Positions 1 through 9,800 of a stretch of 64,000 nucleotides of DNA are shown here, piece by piece. Each line of letters starts with the position of its first letter. The stretch's first letter is position 1. A program made the translations under genes and the position numbers. Below the pieces are notes generated by a model, which made no database searches, had not been told where the DNA came from, and worked only from the letters and a program-made list of their open reading frames with translations. This stretch comes from Auriscalpium vulgare (Eukaryota; Basidiomycota; Agaricomycetes; Russulales; Auriscalpiaceae): positions 806,001 to 870,000 of the forward strand of contig JAHBBC010000012.1 in assembly GCA_019915015.1 (NCBI GenBank). Direction: 5' to 3'.

Positions 1-1847
1 GACGCGGTCGGGCGCGAGGTAGGCGGGGTCGTAGGCGCTCGTCTGCCCCGCCACGCTTGCCTTCTCCGTCGGCTCGTTGGCGTTGCCTGGCTGGGCGGGG
101 TGCCCGCACACGCCGTTCAGTGCGCGGCGGGGAATGTGAATGCGACGCTTGAGCTGACCGTTGTCCGTGAGGTTAGCCGGTACATATGTAGGGACTGAGG
201 AAGACGAACGAGATTCCACAGCCGTGTGGGCCACAGCCTCCGCGGCGCCTCCGCTGCGGGCCACACCTCGACGCGGTCGGGCGCGAGGTGCGCGTCCGCG
301 CCGCGCCCTAACGCCAACTTGCTGCTCAGGCCGCGGCGTCTGCGCGGGTCCTCGAACGCGACGTTGAGCAGGTCGATGGGCTCGTCCGGCGGGGCGTGGC
401 TGCGAAAGCACCCGCCATGTCAGCTGGGGCGCACCTCGTCCGAACGCGCGCGCGGATCGCTTGCCTGTGTGCCAAGTACGCGAGCATCGTGGAGTCGACG
501 TCCCCGCTGAACAGAACGGCGACTCGCGAGCTGGATCCGCTGTTACTTTAGTTTGCCATCGAGAATGAGAGGACGGGTTGGGTTTCACTACCTTTGTGGA
601 TGGACAGGCGCGATGCTTCTTATCTGCTGATTTACGCTCTCGCTCAGGCGGAAAAACAGCGAGTTCACTGCAGAGGATAGATCGCTCGGTATGTCACGGT
701 CGTCTAGCGACTCCAGCGGCTCCGGAGCTGGGGAAGGGAGAGTCCTGTTGAGCGTCACCGGTAATACCTGTGTCATCAGTTGCGTGCATGCATCCCATTG
801 AACGCTGTCGCAGAATAGTATACATACTTCTTCGTCGTCTATCGTCTCATCGTACACCTGGCGCGGCACCCGATGCCAGCACGCCTCGAACGCGCTTGTA
901 GGCTGCCCCGCCATCGATGAGTGAGAGGAATGACTGGGCAATGGCAGGCCGCTCACATCGGCCCGGGGGTCGTCGCACAGGTGTCGGAGGTCGAGCATGT
1001 GGACGTGCGCCGCGTCGACCTCCGACAGGTCGTAGCCGTCGTGCGGGCCAACGGACACGGATGTCAGGAGGAAATATGGGGCCTCTGCAGTCGGCCGATG
1101 CACGAGGAGCGACCGTTTTCCCTGCCGGTCCCGCGCGAAAAATACTCGGCGGGAGGCGTGCTGTGCGTGGGGCCTGAGCCTCCGATAGCATGCGAGGACG
1201 GAAGGAAGAGCCGTACGTGGTAGTATACCAATGCGTATCTAGACCTCGCAGTCAGTTCCAATACAGTATGTATGTGCGGGAATCAGATCACTCACGGTTC
1301 GTCGACACGCGCGACCCAGTCCGGCAGGCGCTCCATATCGCTGCACCCCGCAAGGCCATTGAACAGACGCGCGCCGTCGTTGTACGGATGGACTAGCTGC
1401 CAGCCAACGTCAATGCCTATCAGCTACCTGGCCACCGCGTACGCATACATTCGGCTTTTCTATAATCTGGCACAGCCGCTCAGTATCTGCGGTCAGCCTG
1501 GTGCACCGCGACGAACCTCGCCGTTCCAGCAGAGTATGTCGCCGCGTTCCGATGCGCGGCCGGGGGGCTGCACAGCGGCGGCCTCGGGGCTGCGCAGGTG
1601 CAGCTCGGATCCAAAGAACCTGAGCTCTGCCCCGCCGACGGTTGTCCGGCGCGTCGCCTGCGCGTCGGGCCCTAAAGCTCTGAGTCTCAGTCGGGAGCCC
1701 CCGGACAGCTCGACACCCGGGCAGACCTCTAGCAGTGTTTGCGGTGTACAGGCGCTGGAGCAGCTCGTCGAGGACGCGGGAGTCGCCGGTGTCCCCGTCA
1801 CGGTCGCGGTCGCGGGGCCAGTGCGCGGAGAAAACGACGCCGCACAT
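1..1847 (-). CDS. Asparagine synthetase domain-containing protein (ASNSD1-like), 3' end beyond the window
   Basis: Class II glutamine-amidotransferase plus ATP-pyrophosphatase architecture. The start at 1847 gives MCGVVFSAHWP, placing the catalytic Cys at residue 2. The first exon (1727-1847) joins an exon starting at 1671 so that the conserved RGPDA motif is rebuilt across the junction. FFGSELHLRS and DILCWNGE follow. Further exons encode VARVDEP, then FFARDRQGKRSLLVH (like FGRDFFGRRSLL of ASNSD1), then, after an intron at about 540-591, a PPi loop reading LFSGDVDS and the family motif DEPIDLLNVAFEDP. The third loop position is Asp where SGG is usual. The intron between LAYLAH and the DEPIDLLN exon appears to use a GC donor. 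One junction near 1480-1540 could not be settled. The C-terminal part lies off the left edge or is rearranged: a 20-bp stretch at 270-289 recurs at 1-20. The family is conserved in eukaryotes with poorly defined chemistry. Family assignment is firm; intactness is uncertain. Confidence 0.75.
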
Positions 1848-2349
1848 GGGTGCCGGGGATGAGGGATTTCGAGCTGTGGGGAGGATTAATGCTGACTCAA
1901 CCGTCTGGCTGTCGAGTTGAGATGACGGGAGATGCGTAGTAGGCGACAGACCGGGAGTCGACATAGCTTCGCTATAAGAAGGGAAGCGGTTCCTGAGCTG
2001 ATTGGTCGTTGGCAAGCGGTTGAGCGGGCGCCTGGATGCCGAATGCTGACCCAGGACGAGTCCGAGTCGGAAACTCTCCAACGGTAATAGTAGTCGGTAG
2101 CGACTGCGCACGACTCGGAGTCTCGGAGGCTGTACTTAGTCTCCATAGCTGATCATATTCGTTCTGTCGTAGTGCCACTTCCAACACATTGCGCGACGAC
2201 GAACCAAGGCTGCAGCGTCCGACCCATTGAACGCGATGACAACTAAACTGAAAGACATTTCGCGGCCAGTGCCATGGCCTCGGTCAGTGAGTGCATTCGC
2301 TGCGAAGTAGGGCTGTTCTGTGCAAGGTGAGAGTAGGATGGAATGATGA
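1848..2349. other. Intergenic, divergent upstream region
   Basis: About 500 bases between the ASNSD1-like gene and the small plus-strand gene at 2350. Short frames on both strands show no recognisable product. Presumably it holds both promoters, but no clear TATA box was seen. Confidence 0.4.
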
Positions 2350-2703
2350 ATGAGAGCGCGATGCGAAGAGCCGTGTCACCACGGTGCGGATTGTCCGACC
2401 GTCCGCGCCTCCGCCGCCTGGGCCACGGTGCAAATTGAACACATGAACAACGCGGTCGCTTTCCACGGACGAGGTCAGAATCCTCATCCTCACCCATCAA
2501 CAAGACATAGGCCGATCTACCTGCCCTCTCCCGTCCAGTACACGTCCAAGATGCGCTGAGAGAGGCCAGCGCCGCGCGCGGTGTGGACTTCGTGGAGTAT
2601 GAGGACTCCGAGGCCTATCCGGTACGTCTATATGAAGATATGCACCGGTCGAAACTCTAATATAGACTTGCAGCGAGCGCGATATGTCGATTGGTTGTGG
2701 TAA
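2350..2703 (+). CDS. Small three-exon hypothetical protein (78 aa)
   Basis: I do not recognise this product. Three exons splice in frame: 2350-2473, 2539-2621 and 2674-2703, with introns gtcag...ccag and gtacgt...gcag of 65 and 52 nt. Each junction keeps phase, and the last exon ends YVDWLW before TAA. The middle exon has coding character (REASAARGVDFVEYEDSEAYP in part). The N-terminal part is Cys/His-containing (CEEPCHHGADCP). No membrane segment or signal peptide is visible. The start is the first ATG of the frame; further 5' exons are possible, so this could be the 3' part of a longer gene. It could also be the decayed end of a larger gene. The call rests on splice-compatible frames only, with no homology. 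Confidence 0.35.
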
Positions 2704-2827
2704 GAGTCTAAATGGGGTGGTTCACCGTGCGCACACGGCTTTCAATGTGAGCACACGGCACCTGTTCACGGGCACAAAACATATCTAATCGCCGATGACC
2801 AACAGACGCATGATGAGTCGAGTGTGA

Positions 2828-2854
2828 ATACTGTACTTTTTCGACCATAAGTTC
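2828..2854 (+). repeat. Left arm of a 27-bp perfect inverted repeat
   Basis: The 27 bases starting ATACTGTACTTTTTCGACC are repeated exactly in reverse complement at 3534-3560. Just outside lies a short direct repeat (CGCATGAT...TCGAGTGTGA at 2807-2827) that recurs outside the right arm. Confidence 0.85.
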
Positions 2855-3050
2855 AAATGAATTTTGCGTGACCCGTGACCAATCTGGAAGTTCGCCGGGG
2901 TCACGGTTCCAATTGGGTCCGGACGCGTGACCGGAGTTCCGAGCGCGTGTAGCCATGGCCGGCGCGTGCAGCCTTGGCCGTGCTGCAACAATCGACCATG
3001 GCTGTCAACAACCATGGTCGTCGTTTCCTATCTGCATTGTTCTCTGTACT

Positions 3051-3058
3051 CTTATAAG
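3051..3058 (+). promoter_or_regulatory. TATA-like box before the 99-codon ORF
   Basis: CTTATAAG lies about 55-60 bases upstream of the ATG at 3113, a spacing compatible with a fungal core promoter. Position and sequence are the only evidence. Confidence 0.35.
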
Positions 3059-3112
3059 ACATGATCTTTTCCGCTGCTATAGCTCGACTTTCCGTCACTT
3101 TCACTGTCTCCG

Positions 3113-3412
3113 ATGTCTCTCTCAGGCTCTCCTTCTCCTCTTCATGAGTTTGAAGACATCTTGTCGAGCTTCAAAGCCCCGAAGCGCTATGTGCGTCTCA
3201 TTCCCGACGCCGAGATGCCTATCACTGAATTTCTTGGCTTGACACTTCCCACTGTCGATCTCGTCTCTGCAGAGAGCAGTCATGTCTTCTGTCACACTCA
3301 TCCTTCATCGGGGCTACTCCCACTCATGGCAATCCCAATTCCCTCCCCTTTCATTGTCAAGGCACTCAAGGATGCTGCAAACACACGGTACGAAGCGTAC
3401 GAGGCTCATTAG
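3113..3412 (+). CDS. Hypothetical 99-aa protein inside the inverted-repeat unit
   Basis: I do not recognise this product. The single-exon frame starts MSLSGSPSPLHEFEDILSS and ends TRYEAYEAH before TAG. It reads smoothly, with FKAPKRYVRLIPDAEMP and a proline-rich middle (LMAIPIPSPF). It has no signal peptide, no clear transmembrane segment and no Cys/His cluster. A TATA-like box precedes it and AT-rich sequence follows. It lies wholly between the two arms of the inverted repeat, so if the unit is mobile the gene would travel with it. It could be a captured gene fragment or a chance frame. Confidence 0.35.
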   Translation: MSLSGSPSPLHEFEDILSSFKAPKRYVRLIPDAEMPITEFLGLTLPTVDLVSAESSHVFCHTHPSSGLLPLMAIPIPSPFIVKALKDAANTRYEAYEAH

Positions 3413-3533
3413 AAGCGATTCATACACACTACATAGTCTGTACAATATGTCACGTATTTAAGTTCTTCCTACTGCGTGCGTGCGTGACCCGAGGAGCCCG
3501 AAGTTCACGGCGGGGGCCAAGGGGACGCGTGAC

Positions 3534-3560
3534 GAACTTATGGTCGAAAAAGTACAGTAT
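3534..3560 (-). repeat. Right arm of the 27-bp inverted repeat
   Basis: Exact reverse complement of 2828-2854. The direct-repeat partner CGCATGATTCGAGTGTGA follows at 3568-3585. Confidence 0.85.
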
Positions 3561-3585
3561 CCCAGAGCGCATGATTCGAGTGTGA

Positions 3586-4624
3586 GTATGTATTCCCTGG
3601 CACAGTGTACGGATGCCGCTAACCTCAAGCTAGATTGGGCGCTCTTCTATTACACGAGGACCGCATAAACTCCCTCCAAGTGTATAACCTCTCCTTGCAG
3701 CAACTTTTCGCCTCCGAGCGCTGACAACATGCCGAATACATGCTCAGTCGAGGGTGGGGAGTCGGACACCACCCGCGCTCACGATGACGTTCAGGTGCGC
3801 AGTGCGTGGCGACTGTTGTTGTTGCTGATTGTTCTCCCGCAGTGCGAATTCACGCCGCATGCGTTCTTTAAAGATATGCGCCGCCTTTGTTTTGAATTTA
3901 TCTCCCTTGCATAGCGCCAACCAAGCGCAGTACCGTACGTCGATTACTCTCACATCGAGGTCCTTTCTGGCAAGTCGCCGGTGCCTACCGTGCTATGGTT
4001 GAAATGAAACGGCCGTCTTAACTCTTATCACAACCAGTCGACGTATCGTGCTTGCTGTACTACTTCCAGATTAGAGGAGTTCATACGGTCGTCCACGCGG
4101 TCTGCACCCAAAGCCATTTCTTCGTGCGGAACAGTATTGAAAGCGGAGTCGCTGGCGTTTAGGTCTGTCGGCGTGCTGTTGGATTGACGGATCGTTTGCT
4201 GCTTGGTATAGGGTCCTTGATCCGAGGGTTTTGATGTTTCGCGATCTAGGGAGGCGAGCTGCTTTTGTCCGGCTATGGGGTCTTTCTCTCTATTCCACTC
4301 AGTAAGCTCTTCGCCGAAGGAGTCTTCTGAGGTGAGCTATGAGACGGATGGATGGTGTGCATCGACGTCCTGGCTAAGCTGGTCCGAATCGATACGGAGT
4401 CGCCAGCCCATTCGCCGATCCAGCCCAGCCTCATGCAAACTGCGCCGACGCACCAGCTGTTATGCAATCCCTTGAATTACTGGGCATAGAGACATGGCGA
4501 GGGAGACTCTGTCGAACTTGGCGCACCGTGACTGAAGGTGTTGACTCGGACCAGTGAAGGCGCGCGAGACGCGGCCACTCAGGCTCTTTGCGCGGCTGAC
4601 TCTTGACCTTCCCCGACGACATCC
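3586..4624. other. Intergenic region, nothing recognised
   Basis: About 1 kb with only short, uncharacteristic frames on both strands. Its right end is the presumed promoter of the Ecdysoneless-family gene, with a purine-rich leader just before the ATG at 4625. Confidence 0.4.
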
Positions 4625-7600
4625 ATGGACGAAATTCTCAACAGAATACCCTCAATCTCGGAGGACACCCTCGTATACGCGCTTTATCCACCTCCCGACT
4701 CGTCTGACCGGATCGCGGTGACAGCCCTCGCCCTCGCGATCCAGTCATTCGTCGACATCGCGCTCTCTGGCTTCATATGGCACCGTGATTCATTCGAGCT
4801 CAAGGTCGTGGAAGACTCGGACACCGGCGGCTGGATACTCGAGGGGCGCATCCGCGTCGGCGACTCCATCGACGACGAGTGGTGTGCAGTCTGGCTCCTC
4901 CGCGAAGTCAGCGCAAAGTGGGATCTTGCCATCAGGTGCGCCTCCTTCGCCTCCGCATTTTGTCTTTGCCCATTCTCAAGGTCACCTACAGTGTGTATGA
5001 CTCTGACGGAGAGTTCATGCTGATCGAAGCGGCCGAAGTCTTGCCATCGTGGGTCTCTCCGGACATCGCTGAAAATAGGGTGCGCACAGGCATTGCATCT
5101 TCCCCTTCACATCTGACGACGCATTAGGTCTGGATCTACCAATCGAACTTGCACTTGATCCCCCTCTCATACTCGTCTCCTCCCTCTAGCAAAAGACGGC
5201 GGCGTCGCCTGCCAGGTGCCCACGAGAGCGACGACGAGGGAGACGCGTCCAATGTCGACAGCGACCATTTTCTCAGCGTGTCAGATGCGTTGGCAGCGCT
5301 TCGGAACGTCGCGGCTGATACTGCATCCCCGTCCGCAGTCGCGCAGGCCGTCTGGAAGCGAATAGATGGGTGCGAGCGCACTGATTGTCATGTGTGCTGC
5401 GAATGTTGACTCATTGTCAGGTATCCCGATGCCCTGAGGAAACACATTCATACAGCTCAGGCGTATCTGCCTGTCGACATCGCCAAGGCATTGTCGGTCG
5501 ACCATACACTGGTCCAACGGGCCGTAGAGGCATTCTATACCCGCGATGCCGTGCAGTTACGGGTAAGAGACATTCCGCAACACGTTTCATACGCCTGACC
5601 TCAACATCTAGGCAGCACACAAGATGGCCCGATTTCCTCCGGAGCCGTCCGTGCCCCAGCTGGTAAAGCTCACCAGGACGGCATATGCGCAGCTTCTGGG
5701 CCAGAAGTTCTACCCTCCGAAGATATTCGGACGCTGGCAAGAGATGGACGGCAGCCCGCAATGGCGTTGGAAGGACGTGGGCATGAAAATTGTACGTTTT
5801 TTGGGCCCCGTTGCGTATCGCGGCATCTACTCATGGCCATCCAACAGGCGTGTGGCTTTGAAATGCTCTACCAGGAAAGCAAAGGACGTACTGAGCGAGC
5901 GACGACCACGCTGCAGACGATCCATACTTCGGTAAGACCGATCAGTTCTGAGCGACGTCCGTGTGCTGATGCCTCACAGGTTGAAGCGCGAAAGGACTCC
6001 CTTCGGCGTGATGCGGAGTATACGAAATACATTCAAGGGCTCGTTTCCGCAGGCTACTTTAAATCCGAAGTGGAAGGCTCACAGCTCTGGACCGAGCTCG
6101 AAGACAAGGCCGTCGACGTCTACATTGAGACACGGCAGGACGAGTACGTATATTCAAGGCTCCTTCTTCAACGCTGTCTTGACTGTTTTCACAGTGATGC
6201 CTCCCGACCATCGTTCGCGCGGCAGGCAAACGTGGCGATTGCCAAAGCAAGTGACCCTGAGCCGACAACAGGGGCCGAGGATCCAGACGACTGGCTGAAC
6301 GTCGACTTCGAGAGCTTTGACAACGTCTTGGAGACGAAGTTGAGCTCGTCTCGGCCAGTGGAGAATGCGCAGTCGAATTCAGATGCGATGGACGTCGACG
6401 AGCCCGTGAACCAAGAATCCGCTGAAGATCGTGCGGCAAAAGTACAGGCGGTGAGGATGCAAGAGCTGGCCAAGAAAGTTGAGACTTTCCTAGATGGAAA
6501 AGGCGATGTCGAGGGCGCGAAGTTCGAAGAGTGAGTTCGCGACGTACTTTTCATGAGTCTCGCTGACTCTCTTCTACAGTGAGCAATCTTCAGACGACGA
6601 AGCCAGCGAGTTCAGTGATGAAGTGTTCTCCGAGTCGGACTCGGACCCTGAGGATGTCCCTGATGAAGCGGCGCGGCGCGAAGCGATGGACAAGTTGGTG
6701 CCAAGCCTTGACCCATCAGAGTATGGCCAGATGCCGGCCTCGTACTACAGCCAGTCGCAGCGGGTAGCCCCCGCAACACTCGACAACGATGTTGTGGCCG
6801 ACGCCTCCGAAGCGACCCCAGTGTCAAGCGCCGAGCAACAGCGCACGAAACCCATACGCGCGCCGATTTTGCTGCGGGACAAGTACGAGGGTGTCGACTC
6901 CGACGACGAGACCGAAGATGAAGACGAGGGACCCGAGGACGAAGAGGAAGAAGACGACCGGCCGCAGGTGGTCGGAGACATCGAGGTTGATATGGAGGAG
7001 GAGGAAGACGAGTTCTTGGAGTTCTCGAGGCAAGCATTGGGGATCTCGGACGAGCAGTGGGGAGACATCTTGCGAGAGCGCCAGAGCCGTGGAGGTCAGT
7101 TCCCTGCCTTCTATCGCCTACGCATCTGCTGACCGATCCAGCAGCCTTCGTACCATCTCATGTCAAAATTGAGAGCAAACCTCCTCCCTCTGCCGCCGGT
7201 ACGAAACCAGGGAAGGCAGCTGCCGACTCCACAACTCAACTACGAAAGCCCGTCCCCGGCCCGCGCCCGAACGCCAACCCAAATCTCGACTCGTTCGAGG
7301 CGGTGATGCAAGCCATGGAGGCCGAGCTCGAGAAGTCGCGCGCGCAGAAGGTCCCGTTCCGGCCCCCAGCTCCGGCTGCTACGCCGAAGACGGACAAGGG
7401 CAAAGGGAAAGGCAAGGCTCCGACAGTGGAGGAGGATGTGGACATCGAGACAGCGATGGACGCGGAGCTGCGCGCAGCACTCGATCGCGACGATGGAGAC
7501 GAGGACGAGGACGAGCTGCAAGGCGATGGTGGGATGGAGTTGCATCTCATCAAGAACTTTTTGGAGAGCTTCAAGAGCCAGGGTGGGATGTCGGGGCCGG

Positions 7601-7659
7601 TCAGCAATCTGGCGGGGAGACTGCAGCCGAATTGGGGACTGCCTAGAGACGACCAGTAA
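4625..7659 (+). CDS. Ecdysoneless/SGT1-family regulatory protein
   Basis: Ten exons (4625-4935, 4992-5079, 5128-5369, 5421-5562, 5612-5791, 5848-5931, 5980-6143, 6195-6530, 6580-7094, 7142-7659) give 859 aa in one frame. The N-terminal half carries the family hallmarks: DTLVYALYPPP, FIWHRDSFELKV, DEWCAVWLLREVS, and YDSDGEFMLIEAAEVLPSW followed by NRVWIY, the signature seen in metazoan ECD and the fungal SGT1 regulators of glycolytic genes. The C-terminal half is acidic and low in complexity (DEETEDEDEGPEDEEEEDD around residues 560-600), with a DDWLNVDFESFD block typical of ECD. This family is not the HSP90 co-chaperone that shares the name SGT1. ECD proteins act in transcription and splicing-linked functions; the role here is inferred. 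The reading frame is intact. Confidence 0.92.
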
Positions 7660-7918
7660 TCGTACAGACCGGGACTGCGTTGAGAATAGTGTATAACGCT
7701 TTGTAATGCGCAGTGTATTGAACGAGCGTACGCGACATCCTGATCAAGGCCCGCAGCGCGCGGTCTTCCGCACCACCATTTCCGCGCGCCATTCTGACAA
7801 CGTCAAGTCATCTTTACCTCAGTTCTGGTGCTGGAATTACTGGTTTGGGACCTCTGCAATCTACAGACCAACCACCAGTGGTACTACCGGGAGCTACCTC
7901 GGAAGCCGCACACTATCC

Positions 7919-8783
7919 ATGATTCACTCGGTCATCATCTGTAGGACGACTCGGCCCCCACATTACAAGCAAACCACGCTGACTGGGACGGTCGACCTCC
8001 ATCCGCAGTCAACACCAGCGGCGTTCCCCGCCTCACCAAATTCTACACGCCGATATACCAATCCACACAGACCCTCGTTCAGAAGATCTACTCCCTCATA
8101 AACACGCGCTCCGCAGGCCTTTGCAACTTCCTCGATGCGCCCGAGCTAGAGGACTTCCTTGGGCGGCGGGACGAGCACGAGCAACTGCGCGTCGTGTACC
8201 GCAGCTACGCGACGTTGCACTTTGTGTTCGTGGTCGATGCGTCGGAGAGCGAGCTCGGCGTGCTGGATCTGATCCAGGTGAGTCCGCGACCTGCCCAGCG
8301 AGGCGAGAGCGACAGGCGCTGATTCCGTGGGCTATAGGTATTCGTGGAGTCGCTTGACCGGGCGTTCGAAAATGTGTGCGAGCTGGACTTGGTGTTTCAC
8401 TTCGACGAGGTGCGTGCCAGATGGGGTCTTTCGTCACCTCGAGCCTCACTATGAGCACAGGTTCACCACATATTGGCCGAGATCATCCAGGGAGGCTTGG
8501 TCTTGGAGACCAATCTCGAAGAGATCGATAGCTCTGGTATGTCTGTACCTCATCGCGCCGCCCTTGTGTCTTACGGTCGACGACCGTAATGATGGCGTTT
8601 CGTCCGTCCGAATCGCTGACCACGTCTACAGTACGACACGCCGCCCAGACACGTAAGCAGTCATTCGCATCGGCGAACCCTTTGGCGTTGGGCGTCGGCG
8701 GCGGCGTTGGCCCGCGGAGCGCAGGGATACCGACGCCGCTCGGATGGCTGACAGGCAAGCTTACCGGCGTCGGCGCGCGCTGA
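7919..8783 (+). CDS. APS3: AP-3 adaptor complex sigma subunit
   Basis: Five exons (7919-7940, 8009-8277, 8338-8409, 8461-8536, 8632-8783) give 196 aa. The start MIHSVIIFNTSGVPRLTKFY is a longin-type N-terminus rebuilt across the first intron. SAGLCNFLDAPE, YRSYATLHFVFVVDASESELG, VFVESLDRAFENVCELDL and VHHILAEIIQGGLVLETN match AP-3 sigma rather than AP-1 or AP-2. The tail is glycine-rich and ends WLTGKLTGVGAR. The protein is the small subunit of the AP-3 coat, which carries cargo from Golgi or endosomes to the vacuole. Two decayed pieces of a second copy lie downstream (about 9.5-9.8 kb and 14.4-14.8 kb). This upstream copy is intact. Confidence 0.95.
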
Positions 8784-9480
8784 TGAGGGATATTGTCGCA
8801 CTATCCTCAGGCTGACGTATGTGTTCGGCGCTGAATTGTATCAAATACTCAAGTTGTATCGTTGATATGACAGTCAAGCGTCGTCCCCAGATCCCACGTC
8901 CGACGACTCTGATACCTTGCCGCCGTAGTCCTGCCTAGGCCAAGAAACCAGATCTATGACACCAACGTAGTCACGCAACAGGCTACGTTCATTGAGAGAC
9001 TATGCCATAACCTTGGAGGTACGTCATGGGAGCTGGTCACGTCCTCTGTTATAATGCCTGCTGGATAGCTTCGACAGTAAGAGACGCCGCTGGTGCGTCT
9101 GGATTGGCTAGAACAGAGGGGGAGTGACACATGAGATTGAAGAGGATTATATGGGTGCCAACATATTCGGAACGGCAAGACTGGTCGTTCGACTGGGATA
9201 CCCCTGGTTTATCTACTCTCGTGAGCGCTGGACGTTTTTACAAACATGGGCTGGCGGTATGGAGAGGGCGAGGATGGACTGCTCCGAATGGTGAACAAGG
9301 TGAGACTCGCTTCCGATCTGCTCAACGACATCCATCGACGTGGTTCCCATCCCAGATGGCTGCTTCCCGCACTTAGGTCCACTCGAGATGTGCAAAGAGA
9401 TTAGAGCAAAGAGATTAGATCCACTCATCTCAGATGGATCAATGGCATCGACGGCGTTCGACGCAGTCGACACTAGCGAT
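8784..9480. other. Intergenic region, nothing recognised
   Basis: About 700 bases between intact AP-3 sigma and the first fragment of its decayed copy. The first 100 bases are the 3' flank that reappears in part after the second fragment (near 14670-14760). No coding signal was seen. Confidence 0.4.
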
Positions 9481-9800
9481 GTCGCACGGGCGGCTCATCT
9501 CCAAGTTCTAAAGCCAAACTCTCCCAATCAACCCAGACGCTCGTTCACGAGATTCAACGGCCTCTGCAACTTCCTCGACGTGCGGAATGAAACTGTGCGT
9601 CGTGTCCCGAAGCGTCGGAAAGCGAGCTCGGCGAGCTGCTGGATGATTCAGGTGCGTGTCCAGTCACACTTGTTGCGGGCAGCAATCACATATGTGACTG
9701 TGTAGGTTTCGTGCGAGTCAATCTGCCGTTGCATTTGAGGTTGTGTGCGAATGGATCTGGTCGACGAGGTGCCGGATACGCACGCGTCTCACAGGTATGT
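9481..9800 (+). pseudogene. Decayed AP-3 sigma fragment (exon 2 and exon 3 remnants)
   Basis: Sequence near 9545-9590 (CTCTGCAACTTCCTCGACG) matches exon 2 of the intact gene at about 8119-8140. GCGTCGGAAAGCGAGCTCGG then matches the stretch encoding ASESELG, followed by a degenerate exon 2 end with a GT donor. A degenerate exon 3 (TGTGTGCGAATGGATCTGGT) ends at GACGAGGTGC like the intact exon 3 donor. The frame is broken by indels and internal deletion, and exon 1 was not found. This is a dead tandem copy of the gene at 7919-8783. Confidence 0.75.

Larger units (their letters stand above)
2807..3585. mobile_element. Inverted-repeat unit, possible non-autonomous element
   Basis: A segment of about 0.78 kb is bounded by 27-bp perfect inverted repeats (2828-2854 and 3534-3560). 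Outside these lie near-identical direct repeats, 2807-2827 (21 nt) and 3568-3585 (18 nt, three bases shorter). Both arms continue inward into similar GTGACC-rich sequence. The order direct repeat, inverted repeat, body, inverted repeat, direct repeat is that of an inserted unit. No transposase is present, and the direct repeats are longer than usual target duplications, so the class is not settled. The unit contains a TATA-like box and a 99-codon ORF. Confidence 0.5.

Noticed and set aside
4625..7659. Naming the Ecdysoneless-family gene as the HSP90 co-chaperone SGT1
   Set aside because: There is no TPR, CS or SGS domain; the DGEFMLIEAAEVLPSW block belongs to the ECD/SGT1 regulator family.
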